A DNA stretch of 64,000 bases from Lysobacter enzymogenes (GTDB taxonomy: Bacteria; Pseudomonadota; Gammaproteobacteria; Xanthomonadales; Xanthomonadaceae), in contig NZ_CP067395.1 in assembly GCF_017355525.1 (NCBI RefSeq), positions 1,550,001-1,614,000 of the forward strand, written 5' to 3'. This document shows positions 15,981-24,019 of this stretch, one piece after another. Each line of letters begins with the position of its first letter. Position 1 is the first letter of the stretch. Both the position numbers and the translations under genes were made by a program. Under the pieces are notes generated by a model. It had not been told where the DNA came from. It saw only the letters and a program-made list of their open reading frames with translations, and did not search any database.

Positions 15981-17174
15981 ATGCAACGCCGCTACGACAT
16001 CGACGCCCTGCGCGCCCTCGCCTTCTGCCTGCTGATCCTCTACCACTGCGCCATGCTCTACGTCGCCGACTGGGGCTGGCACCTCAAGAGCGCGCACCTC
16101 TCCGAGCCGCTGCAACTGCCGATGCTGTTCCTCAACCGCTGGCGCATGGACCTGATCTTCCTGATCTCGGGCCTGTCGGTGCACTTCCTGTTGCGCGGCA
16201 CCTCGCTCGGCCGCTTCGTGGTCCAGCGCAGCTGGCGCCTGCTGCTGCCGCTGACCTTCGGCTGCCTGCTGATCGTGCCGATCCAGCCCTACGCCCAGGG
16301 CGTGGCCAACGGCCTCGTCGAACCGGGCTTCGGCGCTTTCCTGCTGCGTTACTACCAGTTCAAGCCTTGGCCGCAGGGCGCGTTCGACGGCTGGGAGTAC
16401 GGCTTCACCTGGAACCACCTGTGGTATCTGGCCTATCTGTGGGTCTATACGATCCTGCTGGCCGGCCTGCTGCCGCTGTTCCGCAACCGCTACGGCCGCC
16501 GCCTGCACGCCGCGCTGACCGGCCTGCGCGGCTGGAAGCTGGCGATCCTGCCGGCCTTGCCGCTGGCCTTGTTCACCTTCGCGCTGGCGCCGTTGTTCAA
16601 GGAAACCGGCGATCTGATCCACGACTGGTACCGCCACGCGATCTATTTCAGCGTGTTCCTGTACGGCTATTGGATCGGCAACGACCGCGGCCTGTGGGAC
16701 GAGTTCGTGCGCCTGCGCAAGTGGACGCTGGGGTTGGCGCTGGGCCTGTTCGGGTTCTATCTGAGCCTGGTGGTGTGGCTGCCCGAGCAGATTCCGGACT
16801 GGCTGCAGAACAGCGTGTGGCTGCTGCGCAACCTGTACGTGTGGTTCGCGATCAGCGCGATCCTGGGCTGGAGCCACGCCCTGCTGAACCGCCCGTTCCG
16901 CTGGCTGCCGTGGGCGACCGAAGCGGTGTATCCCTGGTATGTGCTGCACCAGAGCCTGATCGTGCTGATCGCGTACTGGATCCTGCCGCTGAAGTTCGGC
17001 CCGGTGACGGAGCCGGCGATCGTGCTGACCGGCACCGTGGCGGGCTGCTTCGTGCTGCACGAGATCATCCGGCGGGTGCCGCTGCTGCGGCCGTGCTTCG
17101 GGTTGAAGGCGCGCAAGGGGCGCGTGTCGGCGAGTTTGGGCGCGGCTTCGGCGCCGGCGCCGAATCCGGCTTGA
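15981..17174 (+). CDS. Acyltransferase family 3 membrane protein
   Basis: A 397-residue multi-spanning membrane protein of the acyltransferase_3 family (the OpgC/OafA-like group), which transfers acyl groups to glycans or other carbohydrates at the cell surface. The N-terminal RRYDIDALRALAF with LILYHC is the family's catalytic start (Arg-x10-His type). Next comes RWRMDLIFLISGLSVHFLLR, and about ten predicted membrane helices follow. The substrate is unknown. ATG 15981 matches the family start exactly. It is divergent from the LytTR gene, which makes regulation by that protein plausible. The C-terminus is a short basic tail. A tandem repeat array begins 54 bp after the stop. Confidence 0.88.
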   Translation: MQRRYDIDALRALAFCLLILYHCAMLYVADWGWHLKSAHLSEPLQLPMLFLNRWRMDLIFLISGLSVHFLLRGTSLGRFVVQRSWRLLLPLTFGCLLIVPIQPYAQGVANGLVEPGFGAFLLRYYQFKPWPQGAFDGWEYGFTWNHLWYLAYLWVYTILLAGLLPLFRNRYGRRLHAALTGLRGWKLAILPALPLALFTFALAPLFKETGDLIHDWYRHAIYFSVFLYGYWIGNDRGLWDEFVRLRKWTLGLALGLFGFYLSLVVWLPEQIPDWLQNSVWLLRNLYVWFAISAILGWSHALLNRPFRWLPWATEAVYPWYVLHQSLIVLIAYWILPLKFGPVTEPAIVLTGTVAGCFVLHEIIRRVPLLRPCFGLKARKGRVSASLGAASAPAPNPA

Positions 17175-17228
17175 GCCGCGAAATCTTTCGATGACGCGTC
17201 GCAACCGCCGCGCATCGCCCTTACCTGC

Positions 17229-17790
17229 CGTCATGCCCGCGAAGGCGGGCATCCAGGGCTTTATCGCGACATGGCTCTGAAGTCTCTGGATCCCCGCCTT
17301 CGCGGGGATGACGGTCTGAAAGGATCGACGCGAAACCCCTCTCACCCGTCATGCCCGCGAAGGCGGGCATCCAGGGCTTTATCGCGACATGGCTCTGAAG
17401 TCTCTGGATTCCCGCGTTCGCGGGGATGACGGTCTGAAAGGGTAGACGCGAAACCCTTCTCACCCGTCATGCCCGCGAAGGCGGGCATCCAGGGCTTTAT
17501 CGCGACATGGCTCTGAAGTCTCTGGATCCCCGCGTTCGCGGGGATGACGGTCTGAAAGGGTCGACGCGAAACCCCTCTCACCCGTCATGCCCGCGAAGGC
17601 GGGCATCCAGGGCTTTATCGCGACATGGCTCCGAAGTCTCTGGATCCCCGCCTTCGCGGGGATGACGGTCTGAAAGGGTCGACGCGAAACCCCTCTCACC
17701 CGCCATGCCCGCGAAGGCGGGCATCCAGAGCTTTATCCAGGCAGGACGCTGAAGTCCTTGGATCCCCGCCTTCGCGGGGATGACGGTCCG
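17229..17790. repeat. Tandem array of five 118-bp palindromic units
   Basis: Units begin at 17229, 17347, 17465, 17583 and 17701, exactly 118 bp apart; the fifth is diverged and shortened. Each unit carries two different palindromes facing each other: CCCGCGAAGGCGGG near the start and CCCCGCCTTCGCGGGG about 60 bp later. The first four units are nearly identical, which suggests recent amplification. It fills the space between the convergent acyltransferase and glutathione peroxidase genes. It is the same family, in opposite orientation, as the 115-bp array at 58131-58790. Frames reading through it are not genes. Confidence 0.95.
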
Positions 17791-17815
17791 GACCAGGCGC
17801 CAGCGCTTGTATACG

Positions 17816-18301
17816 TCAGGCCGCCAGGGCTTTATCGATATCCGCCGCGATCGACTCGGGCTTGTCGGTCGGCGCATAGCGCTTGATCACACGCCCGTCG
17901 CGGCCGATCAGGAACTTGGTGAAGTTCCACTTGATCGCATCGATGCCGAGGAAGCCGCCCTTCTCGTCCTTCAGCCACTTCCACAGCGGATGCGCCTTGT
18001 CGCCGTTGACGTCGACCTTGGCGTACATCGGAAAGGTCACATCGTAGGTCAGCGAGCAGAATTCCTTGATCTCGGCTTCGTCGCCCGGTTCCTGGTGGCC
18101 GAACTGGTCGCACGGGAAACCCAGCACTTCGAAGCCGCGCACCTGGTAGTCGCGCTCGAGCTTTTCCAGGCCGGTGTACTGCGGGGTGAAGCCGCACTTG
18201 GAGGCGACGTTGACGATCAGCAGGACCTTGCCGCGGTAGCGGTCCAGCGACTGGTCGCGGCCGTCGATGTCGGTCGCGGAGAAATCGTAGGCGGTGGTCA
18301 T
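17816..18301 (-). CDS. Glutathione peroxidase family protein
   Basis: A 161-residue cytoplasmic thiol peroxidase of the GPx/BtuE family that reduces hydrogen peroxide and lipid peroxides with glutathione or thioredoxin. The catalytic set is complete: peroxidatic Cys36 in ASKCGFTPQY (Cys in place of selenocysteine), Gln70, and Trp125-Asn126 in IKWNFTKF. Cys82 in EFCSLTYDV may act as a resolving cysteine. ATG 18301 gives the usual family length; longer frames upstream run into a repeat. It is convergent with the acyltransferase gene across the tandem array. Confidence 0.95.
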   Translation of the reverse strand: MTTAYDFSATDIDGRDQSLDRYRGKVLLIVNVASKCGFTPQYTGLEKLERDYQVRGFEVLGFPCDQFGHQEPGDEAEIKEFCSLTYDVTFPMYAKVDVNGDKAHPLWKWLKDEKGGFLGIDAIKWNFTKFLIGRDGRVIKRYAPTDKPESIAADIDKALAA

Positions 18302-18405
18302 GGCGGCGCTCGCGATCGGTGAGGAGGTGGCGGAACGATAGCGCGTCGGCGCGGGGTTTGCCGGTGATGGCATCACCGCGGTCACGCTTCGCAGCCGTGG
18401 GAGGA

Positions 18406-18469
18406 CTTTCAGGCCCGACGCTCTTGGCTCGGTTCCCGGCGATCCGGACCAAGAGCGTCGGGCCTGAAG
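18406..18469. repeat. Inverted repeat of the GCTTCAG-CCCGACGCT family
   Basis: Arms of about 21 bases (18406-18427 and 18449-18469, CAGGCCCGACGCTCTTGG core) are reverse complements apart from one extra base. Related inverted repeats with the same CTTCAG...GACGCT core lie at 40382-40460 and 63176-63258. It sits between the glutathione peroxidase start and the TonB receptor end. Confidence 0.75.
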
Positions 18470-18511
18470 CCCCCCACACCAGCAGGCTTCGGCAAACCAA
18501 ACCACCGCTCC

Positions 18512-18541
18512 AAAAAAAACGGCCCGCCGAAGCGGGCCGTT
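18512..18541 (-). terminator. Terminator of the TonB-receptor gene
   Basis: A stem ACGGCCCGC/GCGGGCCGT with loop CGAA, followed on the minus strand by eight T. It lies 32 bp past the receptor's stop codon. Confidence 0.9.
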
Positions 18542-18572
18542 GCGATGCGTTCGCTCGCGAACTCGGGCGCGG

Positions 18573-20858
18573 TCAGAACTGCGCCTTGAACTCCACGCCG
18601 ACGATGCGCGGGTCGTTGACGAAACCGACCAGGTTGTTGAAGTCGATGCCGCCGACCGCGCGCACCTGGTCGAGGATGTTGCGGCCGTACACCGCCACGT
18701 CGTAGCGGCCGTTGTCCCACATGTAGCCCACGCGCAGGCCGCCTTCGGTCAGCGACTTGCCGCGGAACTCCTTGGACTCGTACAGGAAGAAGTTCACTTC
18801 GCTGCGGTAGGCCCAGTCGGTGAACACGTAGAACTCGTTGCCGTTGGCCAGCGGCACGCTGTAGCGCGCGGTCAGGTTGTAGACCCACTTCGGCGCCTGC
18901 GGCAGCGGGTTGCCGTCGATCGCGGCCAGGGTCTGGCCGTTGCGCACCACCAGCGGATCGGTAACGGTGCAGCCGCCGCCGCAGGGCGCGACGAACAGGT
19001 TGGCGTCCTTGATCTCGGTGTCGTTGTAGCTGGCGCCGAAGGTGACCATCAGGTTGTCGGTCACGTAGGCGTCGAAATCGACTTCCACGCCCTGGCCGAC
19101 GGTCTTGTCGGCGTTGAGCAGGATGGTCTGGTTCAGCGCGCCGCCGACCGCGTTGATCTGCTGGTTGTCGACGTTGTAGCGGAACAGCGCCACGCCCAGG
19201 CGCGCGCGCTTGTCGAACAGGTCGGCCTTCACGCCGGCCTCGTACGAGATCACCTTCTCCGCGTCGGCGACCGACGGCTGCGGCGGAGTCTGGAACAGCA
19301 GGCGGCCCTGGATGCTCGGCGCGCGGAAGCCCTTGGCGACGCGCGCGTACAGATTGACCGCGTCGGTCGCCTGGAACACGCCGCTGATGTCCCAGCTGAC
19401 GTCGTCGACATCGGTGTTGACCTTGAACGGGCCCGACACCGGCGCGCCGAACGGCGCGCTCTGCAGCACGCTGGCGGCGAAGTCCTTCTTGTCCTGGGTG
19501 TAGCGCAGGCCGCCGCGCAGCTTGAAGCGGTCGGTGAGCGCGTATTCGACCGAGCCGAACGCCGCCCAGGCCTTGTTGCGCTGCTTCTGCTGCGCGTGGC
19601 CGGCCTGCACGCCGCCGCCGAGGGTGTCGTAGTTCAGGCTGTCGACGGTGATGTCTTCGTCGAAGTAGAACAGGCCGGCCTGCCAGTTGAACGGGCCGCT
19701 GTAGTTGGATTCCAGGCGGAATTCCTGGGTCCACTGGCGGTGGTCGGGCAAGCCGTCGGCGGATTCGGCGGTGAACGGAATGCCGGCCGGGGTGCTGCCG
19801 CCGGGCAGGAACGCGGCGCCGATGCCGCCGTCGATGTCGCCGCGGCTCAGCGATTCGGCGGTCTCGTAGCCGGTGATCGAGTACAGGGTCAGTTCGTTCG
19901 ACAGGTCCCAGCTCAGCTTGGCGCTGGCGCCGAAGGTCTTGAGGTGCTGGAAGTTGCGGCCGTCGATGCCGACCTTGTCGACGTCGAAACCGTCGAACAG
20001 GTCGTTAGTGCCTTTCTTGAACAGCATCGCGCGGAACAGGCGCGCGGTGCCGTTGAGGCGGCGCGCGTGCACGTTGAACAGCGCGTGGAAGGTGTCGCTG
20101 CCGTCGTACTGCAGCTGCAGGCGCAGCGCCGACTCGTCGTAGCCTTCCAGCTTCTTGTTGCTGCGCGCGTTCGGGTTGGTGTTGTCGACCCAGTCGTCGC
20201 GGCGCTGGAACAGCGCCGAGGCGCGGCCGGACCAGTTCTGGCCGAGCGGGCCGCTGACCGCGCCTTCGAAGTTGGTGGTGCCGTAGGTGCCGTAGGAAAT
20301 CTGGCCGTAGCCTTCCAGTTCGCGGGTCGGCTTGGCCGATTCGAACTTGACCACGCCGGCCGGGGTGTTGCGGCCGAACAGCGTGCCCTGCGGGCCGCGC
20401 AGCAGTTCGACGTTCTCCAGGTCGAACACCGGGAAGCCCTTGAGCAGCGGGTTTTCGAGCACGATGTCGTCGTACACCAGCGACACCGGCTGGGACGCGT
20501 TCAAGTCGAAGTCGGTGTTGCCCAGGCCGCGGATGTAGAAGCGCGGGAACGCGCGGCCGAACGAGGATTCGATGTTGAGGCTCGGCAGGCGGCCGGACAG
20601 GAAGCGGATGTCGCCGCCGCCGGAGCCGAGCACGTGCAGCTTCTCGCGGTCGACGGTGGTGAGCGCGACCGGCACGTCCTTGGCGCGTTCGACCTTGCGC
20701 TGGGCGGTCACCATCAGCGCGTCGAGGGTCTTGGCCTCGCCGGCGGCGGGCGCGGCGGGCTGGGCGGCGTCCTGGGCGAACGCGGCGGCGGAGGCGAAGG
20801 TCAGGCCGACGGCAAGGGCGAGGGCATGACGGCGGGGAGCACCAAGGTGCTTGGGCAT
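18573..20858 (-). CDS. TonB-dependent outer-membrane receptor
   Basis: A 761-residue receptor for active uptake across the outer membrane. It has a signal peptide to about residue 28 (ASAAAFAQ), then a TonB-box-like DALMVTAQRK at about 46-55. The plug domain runs to about 170 (FYIRGLGNT, ELLRGPQGTLFGRNTPAGV). A 22-strand-type barrel ends in the outer-membrane signature terminal Phe (EFKAQF). The plug resembles the siderophore/iron group, but the ligand is not readable. A Cys-rich loop (APCGGGCTV) lies in the late barrel. An AT-rich stretch near 21035-21060 is the likely promoter region. I could not identify a convincing Fur box. Confidence 0.93.
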   Translation of the reverse strand: MPKHLGAPRRHALALAVGLTFASAAAFAQDAAQPAAPAAGEAKTLDALMVTAQRKVERAKDVPVALTTVDREKLHVLGSGGGDIRFLSGRLPSLNIESSFGRAFPRFYIRGLGNTDFDLNASQPVSLVYDDIVLENPLLKGFPVFDLENVELLRGPQGTLFGRNTPAGVVKFESAKPTRELEGYGQISYGTYGTTNFEGAVSGPLGQNWSGRASALFQRRDDWVDNTNPNARSNKKLEGYDESALRLQLQYDGSDTFHALFNVHARRLNGTARLFRAMLFKKGTNDLFDGFDVDKVGIDGRNFQHLKTFGASAKLSWDLSNELTLYSITGYETAESLSRGDIDGGIGAAFLPGGSTPAGIPFTAESADGLPDHRQWTQEFRLESNYSGPFNWQAGLFYFDEDITVDSLNYDTLGGGVQAGHAQQKQRNKAWAAFGSVEYALTDRFKLRGGLRYTQDKKDFAASVLQSAPFGAPVSGPFKVNTDVDDVSWDISGVFQATDAVNLYARVAKGFRAPSIQGRLLFQTPPQPSVADAEKVISYEAGVKADLFDKRARLGVALFRYNVDNQQINAVGGALNQTILLNADKTVGQGVEVDFDAYVTDNLMVTFGASYNDTEIKDANLFVAPCGGGCTVTDPLVVRNGQTLAAIDGNPLPQAPKWVYNLTARYSVPLANGNEFYVFTDWAYRSEVNFFLYESKEFRGKSLTEGGLRVGYMWDNGRYDVAVYGRNILDQVRAVGGIDFNNLVGFVNDPRIVGVEFKAQF

Positions 20859-21269
20859 GGTCGGGTTTCTCGGTGGACGCGGCGCGTGCGGCGCCAGTGC
20901 TTGGGAAACCGCCGCGGCGTTGCGCTCCCGGGACCGGGGGATGGGGCGCGAGCTCTGGACGGCGAGGGTCGATCGGACCGCCCCTTGGCGGCCGTGACGC
21001 GGACCGGCCCGCGCCGTGGTCGGCTCATTGACCGGCGAATGTTACCAAATCATTAAAGAGCCGGTGCTCGAATGGGCGCAAGCTGGGGGAATCCCTATTG
21101 GGCCCAGAGAGTTAACGGCCTCTGGCGGCCCTCACCCCAACCCCTCTCCCGCTAGCGGGAGAGGGGCTTCAGAGCGCAATGGCGGAGAGCGAAGATGAGT
21201 CAGGCGCCAGCACCCTGCCCCCTCTCCCGCTAGCGGGAGAGGGTTGGGGTGAGGGCTGCGCAACCGCGT
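20859..21269. other. Intergenic region upstream of the TonB receptor
   Basis: 410 bp without a gene. It holds a GC-rich leader (20859-21030) and a short AT-rich block near 21035-21060 (TTACCAAATCATTAAAGAG) that is the best promoter candidate for the receptor. Beyond that is a large inverted repeat at 21128-21256. The open frames here do not resemble proteins. Confidence 0.5.
21128..21256. repeat. 40-bp inverted repeat with palindromic core
   Basis: Two 40-base arms (21128-21167 and 21217-21256) are reverse complements with only small differences and enclose 49 bp. Each arm itself contains the 22-bp palindrome CCTCTCCCGCTAGCGGGAGAGG. I recall CCCTCTCCCGC...GCGGGAGAGGG units as a common intergenic repeat in Xanthomonadaceae. 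It lies between the TonB receptor and amidohydrolase genes. Confidence 0.85.
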
Positions 21270-23324
21270 TTACTTCGCCGCAACCACCTTCGCGGCAGGC
21301 GCGAACGGCTTCACCCCCAGCTCCGCATACACCTCGCTCGGGTAGTACGCCGTCTGCCCCTGCAGCACCAACGAAACCTTGCGCAGATCGCCGATATCCC
21401 GCGTCGGATCGCCATCGATCAGGATCAAGTCCGAGCGCTTGCCCGCCGCGACCGAACCGCGGTCGCCGTCGACCCGCGCGACCTTGGCCGCGTTCCAGGT
21501 CGCCACCTGCAGCGCCTGCGCCGGGGTCAGGCCGGCGCGCACGTACAGCGCCAGCTCGTGCTGCAAGGTGAAGCCCGGAACCTCGTCGGTGCCGGCCAAC
21601 AGCGGCACGCCGGCCTTGTAGGCGCGGCCGACGAACTCCACCGCCTTGTCGTAGGACTTGTTGTAGCGCTGCCATGTCGCGTCGTCGGGAATGTTCATCT
21701 CCGCCGCGCGGCGGCCGCGCTGCACGTCCGGCGGCAGGTGCGCGTCGACCGCGGCGAAGATCGGCGACAGCTCGCCTTCGCGCTGGTGCAGGAACTCGAA
21801 CGTCGCCAGGGTCGGATCGATCGCGATCTTCTTCGTCGCCAAGGTGTTGATGAAGTCCTGCACCGGCTTGGAATCCAGGTCCAGTCCGGCGGTCTTCTCG
21901 GCGACCAGATAGAAGCGCTGCAAGGTGCGCGTGTCGGTCTTGTCGTCGACGAAGAAGTTCAGCAGCAGCTGGTTGATGTGCTGGATCTCGTCGAAGCCCT
22001 GGTCGACCACGTCCTGCGCGCGCAGGAACGCCGGCACGTGCCCGCTGACCCGCATGCCCTTGCTGTGCGCGTAGGCGACGGTGTCGCGCAGCACCGCCTT
22101 GGGGAAGGAATTGTAGATCTTGATCTGCGGGTAGCCGTGTTCGGAATACCAGTCCACCGCCTTCTTGGCTTCGTCGAGGTTCTTGATGACGAAGCCGTTG
22201 CGCGCGGAGTAGTCGCTCTCGCCTTCGATGAAGCCGGCCGGGACCACGTTCGGCGACATCAGCGTGCCGTCCTTGATCTCGCCGATCATCTGCTGCAGCG
22301 TGGCGTTGTCGTTGCCCATGTCGCGCACCGTGGTCACGCCGGCGGCGATGTTGAGGCCGCCGTCCCAGCGCGAAACGTGGCCGTGCATGTCGAACAAACC
22401 CGGCATCAGGGTCTTGCCCTTGCCCTCGACCGTGCGCGCGGGCTTGACGTCCTTGCCGGCCTTGCCGATCGACACGATCTTGCCGTCGCGCACCAGCACG
22501 TCGGTCGGCGCGCCGAGGCTCGCCTTCTCGCTGTCGAACACGCGCACGTCGCGGATCAGGGTGGCGCCGGCGAAGTCGTGGCCGAGCTTCTTGCGCAGGT
22601 CCACCAGCAGCTCGCCTTCGGCGGCTTTCTGCCGGGTTTCCAGCGCCGCGGCGTTGGCCTGCCAGCCGTCTTCGATCAGTTGCAGGAAGCCGGGATAGAT
22701 CAGCGCGAACATCCGCGGCTGGGCCTCGTCGGTGGCCCAGACGAAGTTGGGGGTGAAGCCCTGCCCGGTCAGCGCCAGCAATTGCACGGTCTGGCTTTTG
22801 CCGTCGCGGCTGACCTGGGCGGTGCCGAGCTTGCGCGCGCTGAGGCTGCCGCCCGGCAGCAGCGGCAGGGTGCCGTCGCCGCGCTTGGCCAGCGCGCCCA
22901 GCGCCACCGACATCCCGGCCGGGGTGCCGCCGAGCGGCGAGTACAGGCCGGTGCCGGAGACCTTGAGCTCGCCGTGGTCGGACTTGCTCTTCCAGCGCAC
23001 GGTGTCGCCGTCGCGCTCGAAGCTTTCCTCGACCTTGGCGCCGAAGGTCGAGGTGCCCTGCACCGCGTAACGGCGGTAGGTGCCGTCCTCGGCCAGGGTG
23101 TAGGTCTCCTTGAGCTCGGGGCCGCGGCCGTTGTCCTTGAACACGAAATCGACGGTATAGCTGCCGTCGTCGGCGCGGGTCACCACTTGCTGGCCGGCCT
23201 GCTTGCCGCCGTCGACCAGGGCCAGGTAGCGCGTGGTTTCGGCCGCCAGCGCGGTGGCGCTGAAGCTCAACAGCAGGCCCAGGGCCAGGGTGCGGCGCGG
23301 CAGGGAATGGCGCAGGAGAGTCAT
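21270..23324 (-). CDS. Exported amidohydrolase-superfamily metalloenzyme
   Basis: A 684-residue protein with a signal peptide to about residue 28 (FSATALAAE). A 200-residue N-terminal beta-rich domain without a recognised family comes before an amidohydrolase TIM-barrel. Metal-site motifs are visible: DMHGHV (first HxH), IKIYNS (Lys candidate for carbamylation), SGHVP, EIQHINQ and GTDEVPG (final Asp). The composite-domain features GKTLMPGLFD and KRSDLILIDGDP are also present, so it should be active. The substrate is unknown; exported members are often peptidases such as Xaa-Pro or imidazolonepropionase-like enzymes. The ATG follows AGGAG-like sequence. Possibly co-transcribed with the VOC gene upstream, 55 bp apart. 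Confidence 0.9.
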   Translation of the reverse strand: MTLLRHSLPRRTLALGLLLSFSATALAAETTRYLALVDGGKQAGQQVVTRADDGSYTVDFVFKDNGRGPELKETYTLAEDGTYRRYAVQGTSTFGAKVEESFERDGDTVRWKSKSDHGELKVSGTGLYSPLGGTPAGMSVALGALAKRGDGTLPLLPGGSLSARKLGTAQVSRDGKSQTVQLLALTGQGFTPNFVWATDEAQPRMFALIYPGFLQLIEDGWQANAAALETRQKAAEGELLVDLRKKLGHDFAGATLIRDVRVFDSEKASLGAPTDVLVRDGKIVSIGKAGKDVKPARTVEGKGKTLMPGLFDMHGHVSRWDGGLNIAAGVTTVRDMGNDNATLQQMIGEIKDGTLMSPNVVPAGFIEGESDYSARNGFVIKNLDEAKKAVDWYSEHGYPQIKIYNSFPKAVLRDTVAYAHSKGMRVSGHVPAFLRAQDVVDQGFDEIQHINQLLLNFFVDDKTDTRTLQRFYLVAEKTAGLDLDSKPVQDFINTLATKKIAIDPTLATFEFLHQREGELSPIFAAVDAHLPPDVQRGRRAAEMNIPDDATWQRYNKSYDKAVEFVGRAYKAGVPLLAGTDEVPGFTLQHELALYVRAGLTPAQALQVATWNAAKVARVDGDRGSVAAGKRSDLILIDGDPTRDIGDLRKVSLVLQGQTAYYPSEVYAELGVKPFAPAAKVVAAK

Positions 23325-23379
23325 CGAGGAGAGCCCTGGAGGATGGAAGGAAAGGAGAGAAATGCAGCCAGCCGCGGGG

Positions 23380-23766
23380 TCAGTCGCGGCTGTGGGTGAT
23401 CATCAGCACATAGCCGTCGGGATCGCGGGCGCGGAATTCGCCGTGCGGCCGGTAGAACGGATAGCCCATCGGCCCGGCCTCGAAGCCGGCCGCGAGCAGG
23501 CGCTCGCGCATCGCGACGACGTCGTCGCAGTAGACGTAGAACAGCACCGCCTGGACGCTGTCGTCGACCGGGCCGTCGGCGCGCACGAGCATGAACTCGG
23601 CGCCGCCGGAGCTCTGCATCCAGGCCCAGACCGGCTCGTCGCCGCACTCGGGCACGCGGTGGACGTTGCCCATGGCGAAACCGAGCAAGGCGTAATACTC
23701 GGCGGCGCGGGCGACGCTGGCGACGTGGACCATCGGCACGAAGGCCTGCGCGGTGGGGGCGCTCAT
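23380..23766 (-). CDS. VOC superfamily (glyoxalase-like) protein
   Basis: A 128-residue single vicinal-oxygen-chelate domain made of two beta-alpha-beta-beta-beta modules. The family ending with DPDGYVLMITHS and a metal-type Glu region (HGEFRARDPDG) is visible. VOC proteins include bleomycin-resistance proteins, dioxygenases and isomerases, and this one cannot be narrowed further. It lies just upstream of the amidohydrolase on the same strand. Confidence 0.85.
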   Translation of the reverse strand: MSAPTAQAFVPMVHVASVARAAEYYALLGFAMGNVHRVPECGDEPVWAWMQSSGGAEFMLVRADGPVDDSVQAVLFYVYCDDVVAMRERLLAAGFEAGPMGYPFYRPHGEFRARDPDGYVLMITHSRD

Positions 23767-24019
23767 CGCCGCGCTCCCGCCGGCGCCTCATGCGTTTTTG
23801 CGATTCCTGTCGGCATCCGGCCCATCCTGGCGTCTCCTGCGTGAGGTGGGCCCGAGTGTAAACCGGCCCGCCCCGGCCCTACCCGGGCGGTTGGTCATGC
23901 GCGATCGGTGGGTTTCGCCGCCGCCGCGGCCGTCGCGGCGGCGGCCATGCCTTTCGTCATGGGCTCGCCACCGGCCCATCGGGTAGGCTTCGAGGTTCCC
24001 TTTGACGAGGTTGAAGCAT

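Noticed and set aside
17229..17790. Tandem array as a CRISPR
   Set aside because: Repeat units are near identical over their full 118 bp, with no unique spacers of constant length and no cas genes. The internal palindromes are REP/BIME-like.
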